In this document: positions 1 through 7,577 of the stretch, piece by piece
Layout: each line of letters opens with the position of its first letter
Numbering within the stretch: the stretch's first letter is position 1
Assembly (NCBI GenBank): GCA_016939335.1
Contig: JAFGHC010000001.1
Coordinates: 1-56,441, forward strand
From: Candidatus Saganbacteria bacterium
Lineage (GTDB): Bacteria; Margulisbacteria; WOR-1; O2-12-FULL-45-9; XYB2-FULL-48-7
DNA: 56,441 nt
Reading direction: 5' to 3'
Translations under genes and position numbers: made by a program
The notes under the pieces: model-generated
What the model was told of the DNA's origin: nothing
What the model saw: the letters and a program-made list of their open reading frames with translations, nothing else
Databases searched by the model: none

Positions 1-163
1 AGAGGTGAATGACAAGGAGTCCCATGTCCAAAGACAAAAGGGACTGAAAAACGGCCCTTGACGATTTTTTTCAGAGGTGAAATTTTTCCCCGCCCTGTCC
101 GATAAGCATCCGTAGGCGATTCCCTCGAGCGAATCCCGCAAAATATTATCGGAGGTAGATTAT
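1..163. other. Upstream region of the first gene
   Basis: No gene is visible here. The 9-mer AGAGGTGAA occurs twice (1-9 and 73-81). A TTGACG at 58-63 could be a -35 element, but no good -10 follows at the right distance. TATTAT at 144-149 and a strong Shine-Dalgarno GGAGG at 151-155 precede the ATG at 164. Unlike most operon heads in this window, this gene has a clear ribosome binding site. Confidence 0.4.
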
Positions 164-1765
164 ATGGCAGTTTTGGAAAAAACGTTTTTTGCGCACCGGA
201 AGCCGCACGGCATGCCGATCATTTTGCAGGCTTGCCACGAACCGATAAAGACTAAAAGTATGGAAGGGGGCGGTTCCGGCCTAAGCGGTTACGGGCAAGC
301 GATCAAGGCCCTGGACTACGGGTTAAGACATATCAATCATCCCTCCATCAGAGTCGCGCCTCTTTGCGACTATCGCACACGTTCCATTCTTTGCGGCAAT
401 GCCCCTATTTTGAAGATAAAAACCGGAGACAAAACATTCGAAATCGCCGTGATCGAAGCCGAAGAAGAGAACGGCTCTCCGTTCATCATGCTAGGTAATA
501 TCCATCAAGACGATTATTTTGGCTTCAGATCGTACCGGAGCAGCAACACGAACCATCTTACTGGCGGGAGGCAGGGAAATTATTTGTCGACCGTCATGGA
601 CGAAAAGACTCTGGTCTTTAACCTGGCGCTGGTCGAGCTGGCAAAGATGGTCAGGGAAAATCTGCGTCCCGGCGAAGAAAGCCTTATTTTCCACGGTCAC
701 GACCATATCACCGCGCTGGCCACGGCGCTGGCGGGCAAGGACGGGATCCCCACCGCCTTTACGGTCCACAACCCGGCTTTTACCACCACCATGCCGCTCG
801 ATTCGGTCAATTGCCTCGGTTTCGGGCTGCCCGCCGAAAAGTACGGCCGGGAGGTCGATCTGCTTGCGCTGGCGATGGAATGCGCCGGCAGAGTTGCCGC
901 CCCCAGCCTTTCGTATGCCAATGAAATTTCGCGTGATGATTTCGAACACGGGCCGAAAACCCTGACCTACGGAACAATTCTTGGCCGCCGCAGGCGCTCG
1001 GGGGAATTCCCGGGAATTTTGAATTCTTTGCCCCCCGAATTTATTTTTCCGGCGGCCGGTCAGGCAGAAAAAGGGGGCAACGGGTTCCGCGTGCTATTCG
1101 CCAACCGTCTCGCCCCGCAAAAAGGATATGAACTTCTGGAGGGGGGCTTGTGGCTGGCAGCGCCCGCGCTTAAGGAGCTTGACCCGGACTTTAACATCAC
1201 CGTGATGGCCGACGGCGACAATGAATCGGTCAAGCAAATGCACAACTTGGCCGTGCATGTTAATGGTTTTCATTATCTCCCTTATTCCGAAGAGGCGATG
1301 TTCAATCATTTGGCCGCGGCGAACCTGGCGCTCATGCCCAGCCTGTTCGAGCCCTGCGGCTTGTTCGCCATGACCGCCCAGGCCAGCGGCGTGCTGGCCC
1401 TGGGGACCAGGGTCGGCGGTTTAAGAGACATTCTGGGAGAATTTAATCACTTTCGTGACCGTGAAGATTTTCTGTCAAAATCACCCGCCTTGCGCAATCT
1501 TGAGGACGCCCTTGCCAGTTCTTATTTGCGGCTTGGCAAGTACGGCCTCTTTTTTTCCAAATCATCCCCCAGCGATTCTTTGTCCCCGACCGGATTCTGG
1601 CAAGGGTTCCTGGGCGTGCTCAGGCTTATTAAGGCCAAAGACCCCGGCCTGGCGGAACTAAGAGACCTCGCCCAAAAACACGCCCGGGAGCATTATGTCC
1701 CGCAGCGGATGGCCAAAGAGTATCTTGAGCGCGTTTATTTGCCGTTGCTGGAAGAGAAAAAATAG
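164..1765 (+). CDS. Glycogen/starch synthase-like glycosyltransferase (GT5-type)
   Basis: Probably an ADP- or UDP-glucose-dependent alpha-glucan synthase acting in the cytoplasm. Family landmarks of GT5 enzymes are visible in order: an HGHDH segment where the family has HDW, a TVHNPAF segment (family: TIHN), RLAPQKG in the C-terminal Rossmann domain, and SLFEPCGL followed by VGGLRD, which is the donor-binding signature. The usual N-terminal KxGGLGD loop is replaced by GGGSGLSGYGQA at about residues 35-47, so this is a divergent member and acceptor or donor may differ. The length of 533 aa is slightly above the usual 480. The ATG has GGAGG 8 nt upstream. The gene stands alone; the next gene begins after a hairpin repeat. 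Family assignment is fairly firm, exact substrate is not. Confidence 0.75.
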   Translation: MAVLEKTFFAHRKPHGMPIILQACHEPIKTKSMEGGGSGLSGYGQAIKALDYGLRHINHPSIRVAPLCDYRTRSILCGNAPILKIKTGDKTFEIAVIEAEEENGSPFIMLGNIHQDDYFGFRSYRSSNTNHLTGGRQGNYLSTVMDEKTLVFNLALVELAKMVRENLRPGEESLIFHGHDHITALATALAGKDGIPTAFTVHNPAFTTTMPLDSVNCLGFGLPAEKYGREVDLLALAMECAGRVAAPSLSYANEISRDDFEHGPKTLTYGTILGRRRRSGEFPGILNSLPPEFIFPAAGQAEKGGNGFRVLFANRLAPQKGYELLEGGLWLAAPALKELDPDFNITVMADGDNESVKQMHNLAVHVNGFHYLPYSEEAMFNHLAAANLALMPSLFEPCGLFAMTAQASGVLALGTRVGGLRDILGEFNHFRDREDFLSKSPALRNLEDALASSYLRLGKYGLFFSKSSPSDSLSPTGFWQGFLGVLRLIKAKDPGLAELRDLAQKHAREHYVPQRMAKEYLERVYLPLLEEKK

Positions 1766-1800
1766 CGAATAGGCGTCTCTTGTTGAGGAAAAGCCTGAAC

Positions 1801-1860
1801 CCCCATACTAAAGTATGGGGAATATATAATTGTGATAATTCCCCGCACTTCAGTGTGGGG
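1801..1860. repeat. Pair of REP-like hairpins (CCCCATACT type)
   Basis: Two short palindromes lie 20 nt apart. The first (1801-1820) is a perfect 9-bp stem CCCCATACT / AGTATGGGG with a 2-nt loop. The second (1841-1860) is a variant with stem CCCCGCACT / AGTGTGGGG and one G-T pair. The same perfect stem recurs at 39979-39998, and a copy lacking one base at 39923-39941, so this is a dispersed family. It could also act as a terminator after the glycosyltransferase, but there is no U-tract. Confidence 0.65.
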
Positions 1861-1916
1861 GTCCAATTTCCCCTTCTCGGCCAATAGCAACTCTTGCCTC
1901 TTTGTTTTGGGCATAG

Positions 1917-1922
1917 TAAGAT
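1917..1922 (+). promoter_or_regulatory. -10 box of larE (leaderless start)
   Basis: TAAGAT lies 6 nt before the ATG at 1929, with no Shine-Dalgarno between. A start site 6-7 nt after the box would fall on the start codon. The box is weaker than others of this class in the window. Confidence 0.4.
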
Positions 1923-1928
1923 TAAGCT

Positions 1929-2729
1929 ATGCTCGAGAAACTCGAAAAATTAAAAAGATCCCTGCAGGAGATGAAGCGCGTGCTGGTCGCCTTTTCGGGC
2001 GGCGTGGACAGCACTTTTTTGCTTTTTGTCGCCCGGGAAACGCTCGGCCGGGAGAACGTTCTCGCGGTCATTGCCGAATCACCAACATATCCGATCGAGG
2101 AGGTCAGCGCGGCGATCAAGCTTGCCGCGGCGCTCGACGCCGACTGCCGGCAGATCAGGACCGAGGAGTTCTCCGACGAGAATTTTCTCTGCAATTCCAG
2201 AGAGCGGTGCTATTACTGCAAGAAGGAGCTGTTCGAAAAACTGCGGGCGCTGGCCAACGAGCACGGCTTTCACCGGGTGATCGACGGTTCCAATTACAAC
2301 GACCTGGCCGATTACCGCCCGGGGAGCCGGGCCAAAGCGGAATTCGACATTAAAAGCCCCTTGGAAGAGGTCGGCCTGACCAAGGAAGAGGTCCGCCGGC
2401 TGTCGAAGGAGGCCGGCCTGCCGACCTGGGACAAGCCGGCGCAGGCCTGCCTGGCTTCGCGGGTCCCTTACGGCCGGCGCCTTGACGAGGCGGTCCTCAA
2501 GATGGTGGCGGAAGGGGAAAAATACCTCCGTTCGATCGGCTTCGGCCAGCTGCGCGTCAGGCACCACGACTCGATCGCCCGGATCGAGGTCGATGCCGAT
2601 TCGCTGGCGCAGGTGATGGGGCGCGACGTCATGGACAAGATCGTCAAGAAATTCGAAGAGCTCGGTTATATTTATGTCACGCTCGACCTTAAAGGCTACC
2701 GCCCCGGCAGCCTGAACGAGGGGTCTTAA
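1929..2729 (+). CDS. larE: LarE-type ATP-dependent sulfur transferase
   Basis: A PP-loop enzyme of the LarE family. LarE adenylates and then thiolates the pyridinium dicarboxylate precursor of the nickel-pincer cofactor. The PP-loop SGGVDST is at residues 23-29. Cys94 and Cys97 (RCYYCKKEL) and Cys174 (PAQACLASRVPYG) are all present. Single-Cys LarE sacrifices the last of these. Homologues with all three cysteines can hold a [4Fe-4S] cluster and work catalytically, and this protein fits that second type. Length 266 aa is normal. It is followed 2 bp later by a flavoprotein gene and then by cysteine desulfurase and IscU, so a sulfur supply is encoded next door. No larB, larC or larA is in the window, so the actual acceptor is unproven. 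Confidence 0.85.
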   Translation: MLEKLEKLKRSLQEMKRVLVAFSGGVDSTFLLFVARETLGRENVLAVIAESPTYPIEEVSAAIKLAAALDADCRQIRTEEFSDENFLCNSRERCYYCKKELFEKLRALANEHGFHRVIDGSNYNDLADYRPGSRAKAEFDIKSPLEEVGLTKEEVRRLSKEAGLPTWDKPAQACLASRVPYGRRLDEAVLKMVAEGEKYLRSIGFGQLRVRHHDSIARIEVDADSLAQVMGRDVMDKIVKKFEELGYIYVTLDLKGYRPGSLNEGS

Positions 2730-2731
2730 TC

Positions 2732-3829
2732 ATGTACGATGCGATCGTGGTCGGCGCCGGGCCGGCCGGAGCAATGACCGCTTATCATCTGGCCGGGGCC
2801 GGCTGCCGGGTCCTGCTGCTGGAAAAACACAAATTACCCCGTTACAAGCCGTGCGGCGGCGGCCTCTCCCTCAAGCTTTTTGCGGCGCTGCCGGGTAACT
2901 TGAGCGGCGCGCTCAAAGGCCGCGTCGACCGGATCGGCTATTCCTACCGCTGCGGCGATCATTTTACCGCGCCGCTCGATCTTGAGCTGGCGATGGTCGA
3001 CCGGCCGGAGTTCGACCGGCGGTTGGCGGAGGCCGCCGTGGCGGCCGGCGCCGAATTAAAGGACGGTTTGGCGGTCACCGCGCTGGCCAGCGAGCGTGAT
3101 AGCTTTCGCGTCACAGCCGGTCGCGAAAATTTTGAGTCAAAATACCTGATCGGCGCCGACGGCGTCTACACCGTGGTCGGCGCCTGGTCCGGTCTGGTCA
3201 GGAACCGGCGGATCGGCAGCGCGCTGGAAGTGGAAGTTGCCGGCCTGGCCCAGGACCGGCGCGCGGCGCTGATCGATTTTGGCCGGGTCAGGGGCGGGTA
3301 CAGCTGGTCATTCCCCAAGGGCGGCCGTTTTTCCGTCGGCCTGGGCGGGCGCCAGCCCGCTGGCTTAAAGGCGGAGCTGGCCAACTGGCTTGATCATCTT
3401 GGCTGCCGGGGAGCAAAGGAATTGAGACCGCGCGGCCACGCCCTGCCGGAAGCGCGGATCGGCGCCCCGCTGCAGCGGGGAAATCTTTTGCTGGTCGGCG
3501 ACGCGGCCGGCCTCGTCAATCCCCTGACCGGCGAGGGGATCCGTTATGCCGTTCAGTCGGCGCAGCTGGCGGCGGAAGCGGTCATCACCGGCCGGGTCGC
3601 GGCTTACAGCCGGGCGGTCAAAGAGCGGATCACCGGCGACTTCCTTTTCTCCTACTGGCTGCGGGCGTTCTTTTTCCGCTGGCCGGGCTTTTGCTACCGC
3701 GTTTTCGTCAAGAACCAGGGGGCGGCGCGCGCCCTTTCGCGGGCTTTTTGCGGCGAGGCGACTTTCCGGGAGCTGTTCTTCAGTTCGGGCAGAAAATTGC
3801 TGAAAGGCAGGGTGCTTCATGCCGGATGA
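2732..3829 (+). CDS. Geranylgeranyl reductase-family FAD oxidoreductase
   Basis: A flavoprotein of the geranylgeranyl reductase/digeranylgeranylglycerophospholipid reductase family, which saturates isoprenoid double bonds. The N-terminal dinucleotide-binding motif GAGPAG follows a beta strand at residues 4-14. The family hallmark PRYKPCGGGLS is at about residues 36-47. The second FAD motif LLVGDAAGLVNPLTGEGI lies near residue 255. Length 365 aa fits. It begins 2 bp after larE and overlaps the desulfurase by 11 bp, so it is in the same operon. The true substrate (quinone side chain, polyprenol or another lipid) cannot be read from sequence. Confidence 0.8.
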   Translation: MYDAIVVGAGPAGAMTAYHLAGAGCRVLLLEKHKLPRYKPCGGGLSLKLFAALPGNLSGALKGRVDRIGYSYRCGDHFTAPLDLELAMVDRPEFDRRLAEAAVAAGAELKDGLAVTALASERDSFRVTAGRENFESKYLIGADGVYTVVGAWSGLVRNRRIGSALEVEVAGLAQDRRAALIDFGRVRGGYSWSFPKGGRFSVGLGGRQPAGLKAELANWLDHLGCRGAKELRPRGHALPEARIGAPLQRGNLLLVGDAAGLVNPLTGEGIRYAVQSAQLAAEAVITGRVAAYSRAVKERITGDFLFSYWLRAFFFRWPGFCYRVFVKNQGAARALSRAFCGEATFRELFFSSGRKLLKGRVLHAG

Positions 3830-5012
3830 ACGGATCTATTTGGATTACGCCGCCACCACGCCGGTCGACGGGCGCGTCAGGGCGGCAATGGGACCGTATC
3901 ATTCTGAAAAATTCGGCAATCCCTCCAGCCTCCATTCGTTCGGCCAGGAGACCAGAGCGGCGCTCGAAAAGGCCAGGGAACAGGTCGCCGCGCTGATCGG
4001 CGCTTTGCCCGGGGAGATCGTCTTTACTTCCGGCGGGACTGAGGCGGACAACTTTGCGCTGGAAGGGATCGCCTTTGCCAATGAGAACAAGGGTAATCAT
4101 ATCATTACTTCCGCCGTTGAGCACCACGCCGTTCTGCACTGCTGTGAATTCCTTAAGAAGCGCGGCTGCGAGATCACGGTTTTGCCGGTCGACGGGTCCG
4201 GCCTGGTCTCTCCCGAAGCGGTCGCCGGAGCGCTCACCCCCAGAACGGTGCTGGTCTCCATTATGCACGCCAACAACGAGATCGGGACGATCGAGCCGGT
4301 CGCCGAGATCGCTGAAGCGATCAAGTCGCGGGTCGCGGGTCGCGAGTCACGGGTCTATTTTCATACTGACGCGGTGCAGACGGCGGGGCACATCCCGGTC
4401 AACGTGAACGACCTGGGGGTCGACCTCCTGGCGATCTCGGCGCACAAGCTTTACGGCCCGAAAGGGGTCGGCTGTCTTTACGTCCGTAAGGGGACAAGGC
4501 TCGCTCCCCTCCTGCACGGCGGCGCGCAGGAGAACAACCGCCGGGCCTCGACCGAGAATGTGCCGGGGATCGTCGGCTTCGGCGCCGCCGCGGAGCTGGC
4601 GCGAAGCGAGATGGCGGAAGAAAGCAAGAAACTCTTGCCTTTGCGGGATAAATTGATGAACGGCCTGTTGACCAGGATCCCCGATGTCCGGCTCAACGGC
4701 CACCCCGCCCGGCGGCTGCCGAACAATGTCAACGTCAGCGTCAAATATATCGAAGGCGAGTCGATGCTGCTCAATCTCGATCTGCTCGGCATTGCCGCCT
4801 CGTCCGGCTCCGCCTGCACTTCCGGCTCGCTCGACCCGTCGCACGTCCTGATGGCGATCGGCCTGCCGCACGAGATCGCCCACGGTTCGCTCCGCTTTAC
4901 GCTCGGCCAGCAGACGACGGAAGCGGAGATCGATTACGTGCTGGAGAAACTGCCGCCGGTCATCGAGAAACTGCGGGCAATGTCGCCTTTGTATCCGGGA
5001 GGTAAAAAATGA
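3819..5012 (+). CDS. Cysteine desulfurase (NifS/IscS-type)
   Basis: PLP-dependent enzyme that takes sulfur from cysteine and passes a persulfide to scaffold or thiolation enzymes. Visible are the N-terminal LDYAATTP, the His segment SAVEHHAVL, FHTDAVQ, the PLP lysine in SAHKLYGPKG and the catalytic cysteine in SSGSACTSGSL. Length is 397 aa. It overlaps the upstream flavoprotein by 11 bp and IscU by 4 bp (ATGA), so the two Fe-S proteins are translationally coupled. Residues about 169-180, just before the FHTDAVQ strand, are encoded by a 7-nt repeat array (4323-4357) absent from typical family members. Likely clients are IscU, LarE and MnmA, all encoded nearby. Confidence 0.93.
   Translation: MPDERIYLDYAATTPVDGRVRAAMGPYHSEKFGNPSSLHSFGQETRAALEKAREQVAALIGALPGEIVFTSGGTEADNFALEGIAFANENKGNHIITSAVEHHAVLHCCEFLKKRGCEITVLPVDGSGLVSPEAVAGALTPRTVLVSIMHANNEIGTIEPVAEIAEAIKSRVAGRESRVYFHTDAVQTAGHIPVNVNDLGVDLLAISAHKLYGPKGVGCLYVRKGTRLAPLLHGGAQENNRRASTENVPGIVGFGAAAELARSEMAEESKKLLPLRDKLMNGLLTRIPDVRLNGHPARRLPNNVNVSVKYIEGESMLLNLDLLGIAASSGSACTSGSLDPSHVLMAIGLPHEIAHGSLRFTLGQQTTEAEIDYVLEKLPPVIEKLRAMSPLYPGGKK
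4323..4357 (+). repeat. Heptamer array inside cysteine desulfurase
   Basis: Five consecutive 7-nt units of the theme GRGTCRC, for example GGGTCGC (twice) and GAGTCAC, read in frame as part of a short extra loop (around SRVAGRES). Only one arm is present. The mnmA array at 6884-6943 uses the same theme, with both arms. Confidence 0.75.
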
Positions 5013-5449
5013 CCGGCCCGTATTCCGCCAAAGTGATGGACCATTTCATGAACCCGCGGAACGTCGGGGAGATCCCGGACGCCGACGGCGTGGGGCAGGT
5101 CGGCAATCCGGTCTGCGGCGATATCATGAAGATGTACATCAAGGTGAAGGATAAAATTATCACCGACGTCAAGTTCCAGACGTTCGGCTGCGGCGCGGCG
5201 ATCGCCACTTCCTCCATGGCGACCGAGCTGATCAAGGGAAAAAATATCGATGAGGCTTTAGCCTTGACCAACAAAGCGGTGGCGGAAGCTTTGGACGGTT
5301 TGCCGCCCGTCAAGATGCACTGCTCGGTGCTGGCCGAGGAAGCGGTCCGGGCGGCGATCAACGATTACCTGATCAAGACGACCGGGCAGGGTTTGCCCGG
5401 CTTCAAGCCGCACGACGAGTCATTGCACAAAGAAGTCCACGGTAATTAA
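5009..5449 (+). CDS. iscU: Fe-S cluster scaffold protein IscU/NifU N-domain
   Basis: Scaffold on which [2Fe-2S] clusters are assembled from desulfurase-derived sulfur. The three ligand cysteines are Cys36 (GNPVCGD), Cys61 (FGCGAAIATSS) and Cys105 (MHCSVLAEEA), at the standard spacing. Asp38 of the GD pair, which favours cluster release, is kept. The protein is 146 aa, a little longer than E. coli IscU because of a hydrophilic C-terminal tail ending in KEVHGN; the NifU C-terminal domain is missing. The start codon overlaps the desulfurase stop (ATGA). Its 3' end overlaps by 4 bp the convergent ROK gene. Confidence 0.92.
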   Translation: MTGPYSAKVMDHFMNPRNVGEIPDADGVGQVGNPVCGDIMKMYIKVKDKIITDVKFQTFGCGAAIATSSMATELIKGKNIDEALALTNKAVAEALDGLPPVKMHCSVLAEEAVRAAINDYLIKTTGQGLPGFKPHDESLHKEVHGN

Positions 5450-6429
5450 GCCGCAAGCCTATTGAGCGCGGCGAGGCCGGCCCCCACCAAGTAGGCCTTT
5501 TTATCAGCCAGACCGGGCATGATCAGCTGATTGCCCCCCGGGATGATTTGCTTAATCTGGCGTTCAAGCGCCTGGAAATACGGTGCTCCGACCGTGTCAG
5601 CAAAGTCTCCGGTGATCAGGTATTTTTCCGGCGGATCGGCCATTTGCAGGTTGCAGATGATTTGCGCTAAAGGCTTGCAAAGAGTGTCCAGCATGGCCAA
5701 AGTAAAAGCATCCCCGGCTTTGGCTGCCCGCGCGATGTGTTCGGCGTTGAGATCGGCCGCCTTCCCCGCCACTTGTTGGTAGAGCTGCGAAGCCCGGAAA
5801 GCTTCCGCCCGGGAGACCGACCGTTCTTGGACGATCCGGAAAGCGGCGAGCTCAGAAACGTCAGTTTCCAAATGGCCGAAACCGCCGCAGCCGCAAGGGC
5901 GCCGGGAGTTCTCATTGACCGTCAAATGCCCGATCTCGCCGTCCTGGCCGTCCGGCCCGACGAGCACCCTGCCATTGCTGTACTGTTTAAAGCCAACGCC
6001 TTTGTCTATGGTGATTACCCCGAAAGAATCAGCGAACTTAGCGTGGCCATAACATTTTTCGAACAGGGCCCTGGCGGTAACATTGTTGACGACCTCGACC
6101 GGGAACTTAAAAATTCTTTCCAGCTCCTCGGCCAGCGGGAAATCTTTGATTGCCGGCCCCCAAATGTTCGGGGCAAAAGAGACCACCCCTTTATTGACCG
6201 GACCGGCGATGGCGATGCCAATCGCCTTGACGCTGACTTTCGGCACCGCGTTTTTGATAAAATCGACCACCATCTGAGGGGGGAATGTTTGGCCCAGACC
6301 AATATCTTTGACCTGACTGACATTGCCGCTGTTGTGAAATATGCCGTGAGTAAACCTGATGCCGAGCGAAAAAACATATGTCACTTTACCGGATATGCCA
6401 TTGGCCCTGGCGAAGCTGCTGCCGATCAT
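5446..6429 (-). CDS. ROK-family protein, probable pseudokinase
   Basis: The fold matches ROK sugar kinases and repressors: GEIGHLTV at residues 164-171 and the zinc-knuckle-like CGCGGFGHLE at 179-188. Catalytic landmarks are altered. The N-terminal phosphate loop (DIGGT in active enzymes) reads SLGIRFT. The catalytic ND pair is NN at 115-116, so the base Asp is lost. The GTG loop reads DKG at 142-144. The last zinc Cys is His186. There is no N-terminal winged helix, so it is not a classical ROK repressor. I infer a catalytically inactive sugar-binding or scaffolding protein. It is divergent from mnmA, with 41 bp between start codons. No strong Shine-Dalgarno is seen. Confidence 0.75.
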   Translation of the reverse strand: MIGSSFARANGISGKVTYVFSLGIRFTHGIFHNSGNVSQVKDIGLGQTFPPQMVVDFIKNAVPKVSVKAIGIAIAGPVNKGVVSFAPNIWGPAIKDFPLAEELERIFKFPVEVVNNVTARALFEKCYGHAKFADSFGVITIDKGVGFKQYSNGRVLVGPDGQDGEIGHLTVNENSRRPCGCGGFGHLETDVSELAAFRIVQERSVSRAEAFRASQLYQQVAGKAADLNAEHIARAAKAGDAFTLAMLDTLCKPLAQIICNLQMADPPEKYLITGDFADTVGAPYFQALERQIKQIIPGGNQLIMPGLADKKAYLVGAGLAALNRLAA

Positions 6430-6452
6430 TTTTTTAACCCCATTTCTTTTGC

Positions 6453-6458
6453 TATAAT
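6453..6458 (+). promoter_or_regulatory. -10 box of mnmA
   Basis: A perfect TATAAT lies 12 nt before the ATG at 6471, with no Shine-Dalgarno in between, giving a predicted leader of only a few nucleotides. The reverse strand at the same place reads CATTAT, so the divergent ROK gene may use the same AT island. Confidence 0.55.
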
Positions 6459-6470
6459 GTTATCGCCATA

Positions 6471-7577
6471 ATGAGGGAAAATTTCACTGAAAACAGAAAA
6501 AAAGTGTTAATGGCCATGTCCGGCGGGGTCGATTCGTCGGTCGCGGCGGCGCTGCTCAAAGAACAAGGTCATGACTTGATCGGCGTGACGCTGGGGCTTT
6601 GCTGCGGGACGAAGGCGGCGGAGAGCGGCTGCTGTTCGCTTAATGCGGCGCGCGACGCCAAAAAGATCGCCGGCCAGCTCGGCTTTCTTCATTACACTGT
6701 AAACTTCAGGGAAGATTTTCAGCGTCTGGTCATTGACGACTTTATCAATGAATACCGGCAGGGGCGGACGCCCAATCCGTGCATACGCTGTAATCAGCTC
6801 ATCAAGTTCGACCTGCTTTTACGGAAGGCTAAAGAGCTGGGGGCCGGCTTCGTAGCGACGGGGCACTATGCCAGGATAGTTCCGGGTCACGAGTCACGAG
6901 TTACGAGTCGCGTTCGCGACCCGCGACCCGAGACTCGAAGACTATTAAAAGGCAAAGACGCGAAGAAAGACCAATCCTACGTTCTTTACCGGCTGACACA
7001 GGAGCAATTGGCGCACATCATGTTCCCGCTCGGGGAGTTGACTAAGGATAAGGTGAGGGAGAAGGCGGAGGAGCTGAAATTGCCGGTAGCGGAGAAACCC
7101 GAAAGCCAGGAGATCTGCTTTGTCGAGGACGACGATTACGGCCGGTTCATCCGCAAGCAGGCGCCGGAACTGGTTAGACCGGGTGACATTGTCGATATTA
7201 ACGGGAAAGTTGTCGGGAAGCACGAAGGGATCGCATTTTACACCATCGGCCAGCGGAAGGGGCTCGGGCATCACCGGGGCGAGCCGAAGTATGTGGTCGG
7301 GATCGATCCCGCCAGGAACGCGGTGATTATCGGCGACGATAAAGATTTGCTGAAGAATGAATTGGTTGCTGGTGACGTGACTTTTATTGCCGGTGACTGG
7401 CCGGCCGCGCCGTTAGATATCACCGCCAAGATTCGTTATAATGCCAGTGAGGCGCCCGCAACGCTATATCCTGACGGAAGAGTTGTTTTCCGGGAGCCTC
7501 GGCGGGCGGTCACGCCTGGCCAGTCGGTGGTCTTTTATCAGGGAGAAGAGGTTATTGGCGGTGGAATTATCAGCTAG
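6471..7577 (+). CDS. mnmA: tRNA-specific 2-thiouridylase MnmA
   Basis: Adds sulfur to U34 of Lys, Glu and Gln tRNAs. PP-loop MSGGVDSSVA is at residues 16-25, the first active cysteine in TPNPCIRCNQ near residue 103, ATGHYARI follows, then KDQSYVLY and the second active cysteine in ESQEICFV. The C-terminal beta-barrel with FYTIGQRKGLG is intact. Length 368 aa. Between ATGHYARI and LLKGKDAKKDQSY sits a 20-codon insert made of a palindromic heptamer array (6884-6943), Arg-rich in translation; it keeps the reading frame and lies in the loop before the KDQSY motif. Sulfur most likely comes from the desulfurase 1.5 kb upstream. nadA overlaps its 3' end by 17 bp. Confidence 0.95.
   Translation: MRENFTENRKKVLMAMSGGVDSSVAAALLKEQGHDLIGVTLGLCCGTKAAESGCCSLNAARDAKKIAGQLGFLHYTVNFREDFQRLVIDDFINEYRQGRTPNPCIRCNQLIKFDLLLRKAKELGAGFVATGHYARIVPGHESRVTSRVRDPRPETRRLLKGKDAKKDQSYVLYRLTQEQLAHIMFPLGELTKDKVREKAEELKLPVAEKPESQEICFVEDDDYGRFIRKQAPELVRPGDIVDINGKVVGKHEGIAFYTIGQRKGLGHHRGEPKYVVGIDPARNAVIIGDDKDLLKNELVAGDVTFIAGDWPAAPLDITAKIRYNASEAPATLYPDGRVVFREPRRAVTPGQSVVFYQGEEVIGGGIIS
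6884..6943 (+). repeat. Palindromic heptamer array inside mnmA
   Basis: Four units of theme GRGTCRC (GGGTCAC, GAGTCAC, GAGTTAC, GAGTCGC), a 4-nt loop GTTC, then four units in reverse complement (GCGACCC twice, GAGACTC, GAAGACT). Total length is 60 nt, exactly 20 codons, so mnmA stays in frame. The theme equals that of the array in the desulfurase gene. Confidence 0.85.

Noticed and set aside
7441-7560. Longer N-terminus for NadA
   Set aside because: It lies inside mnmA in another frame and has no NadA sequence; GTG 7561 with a Shine-Dalgarno gives the normal family length.
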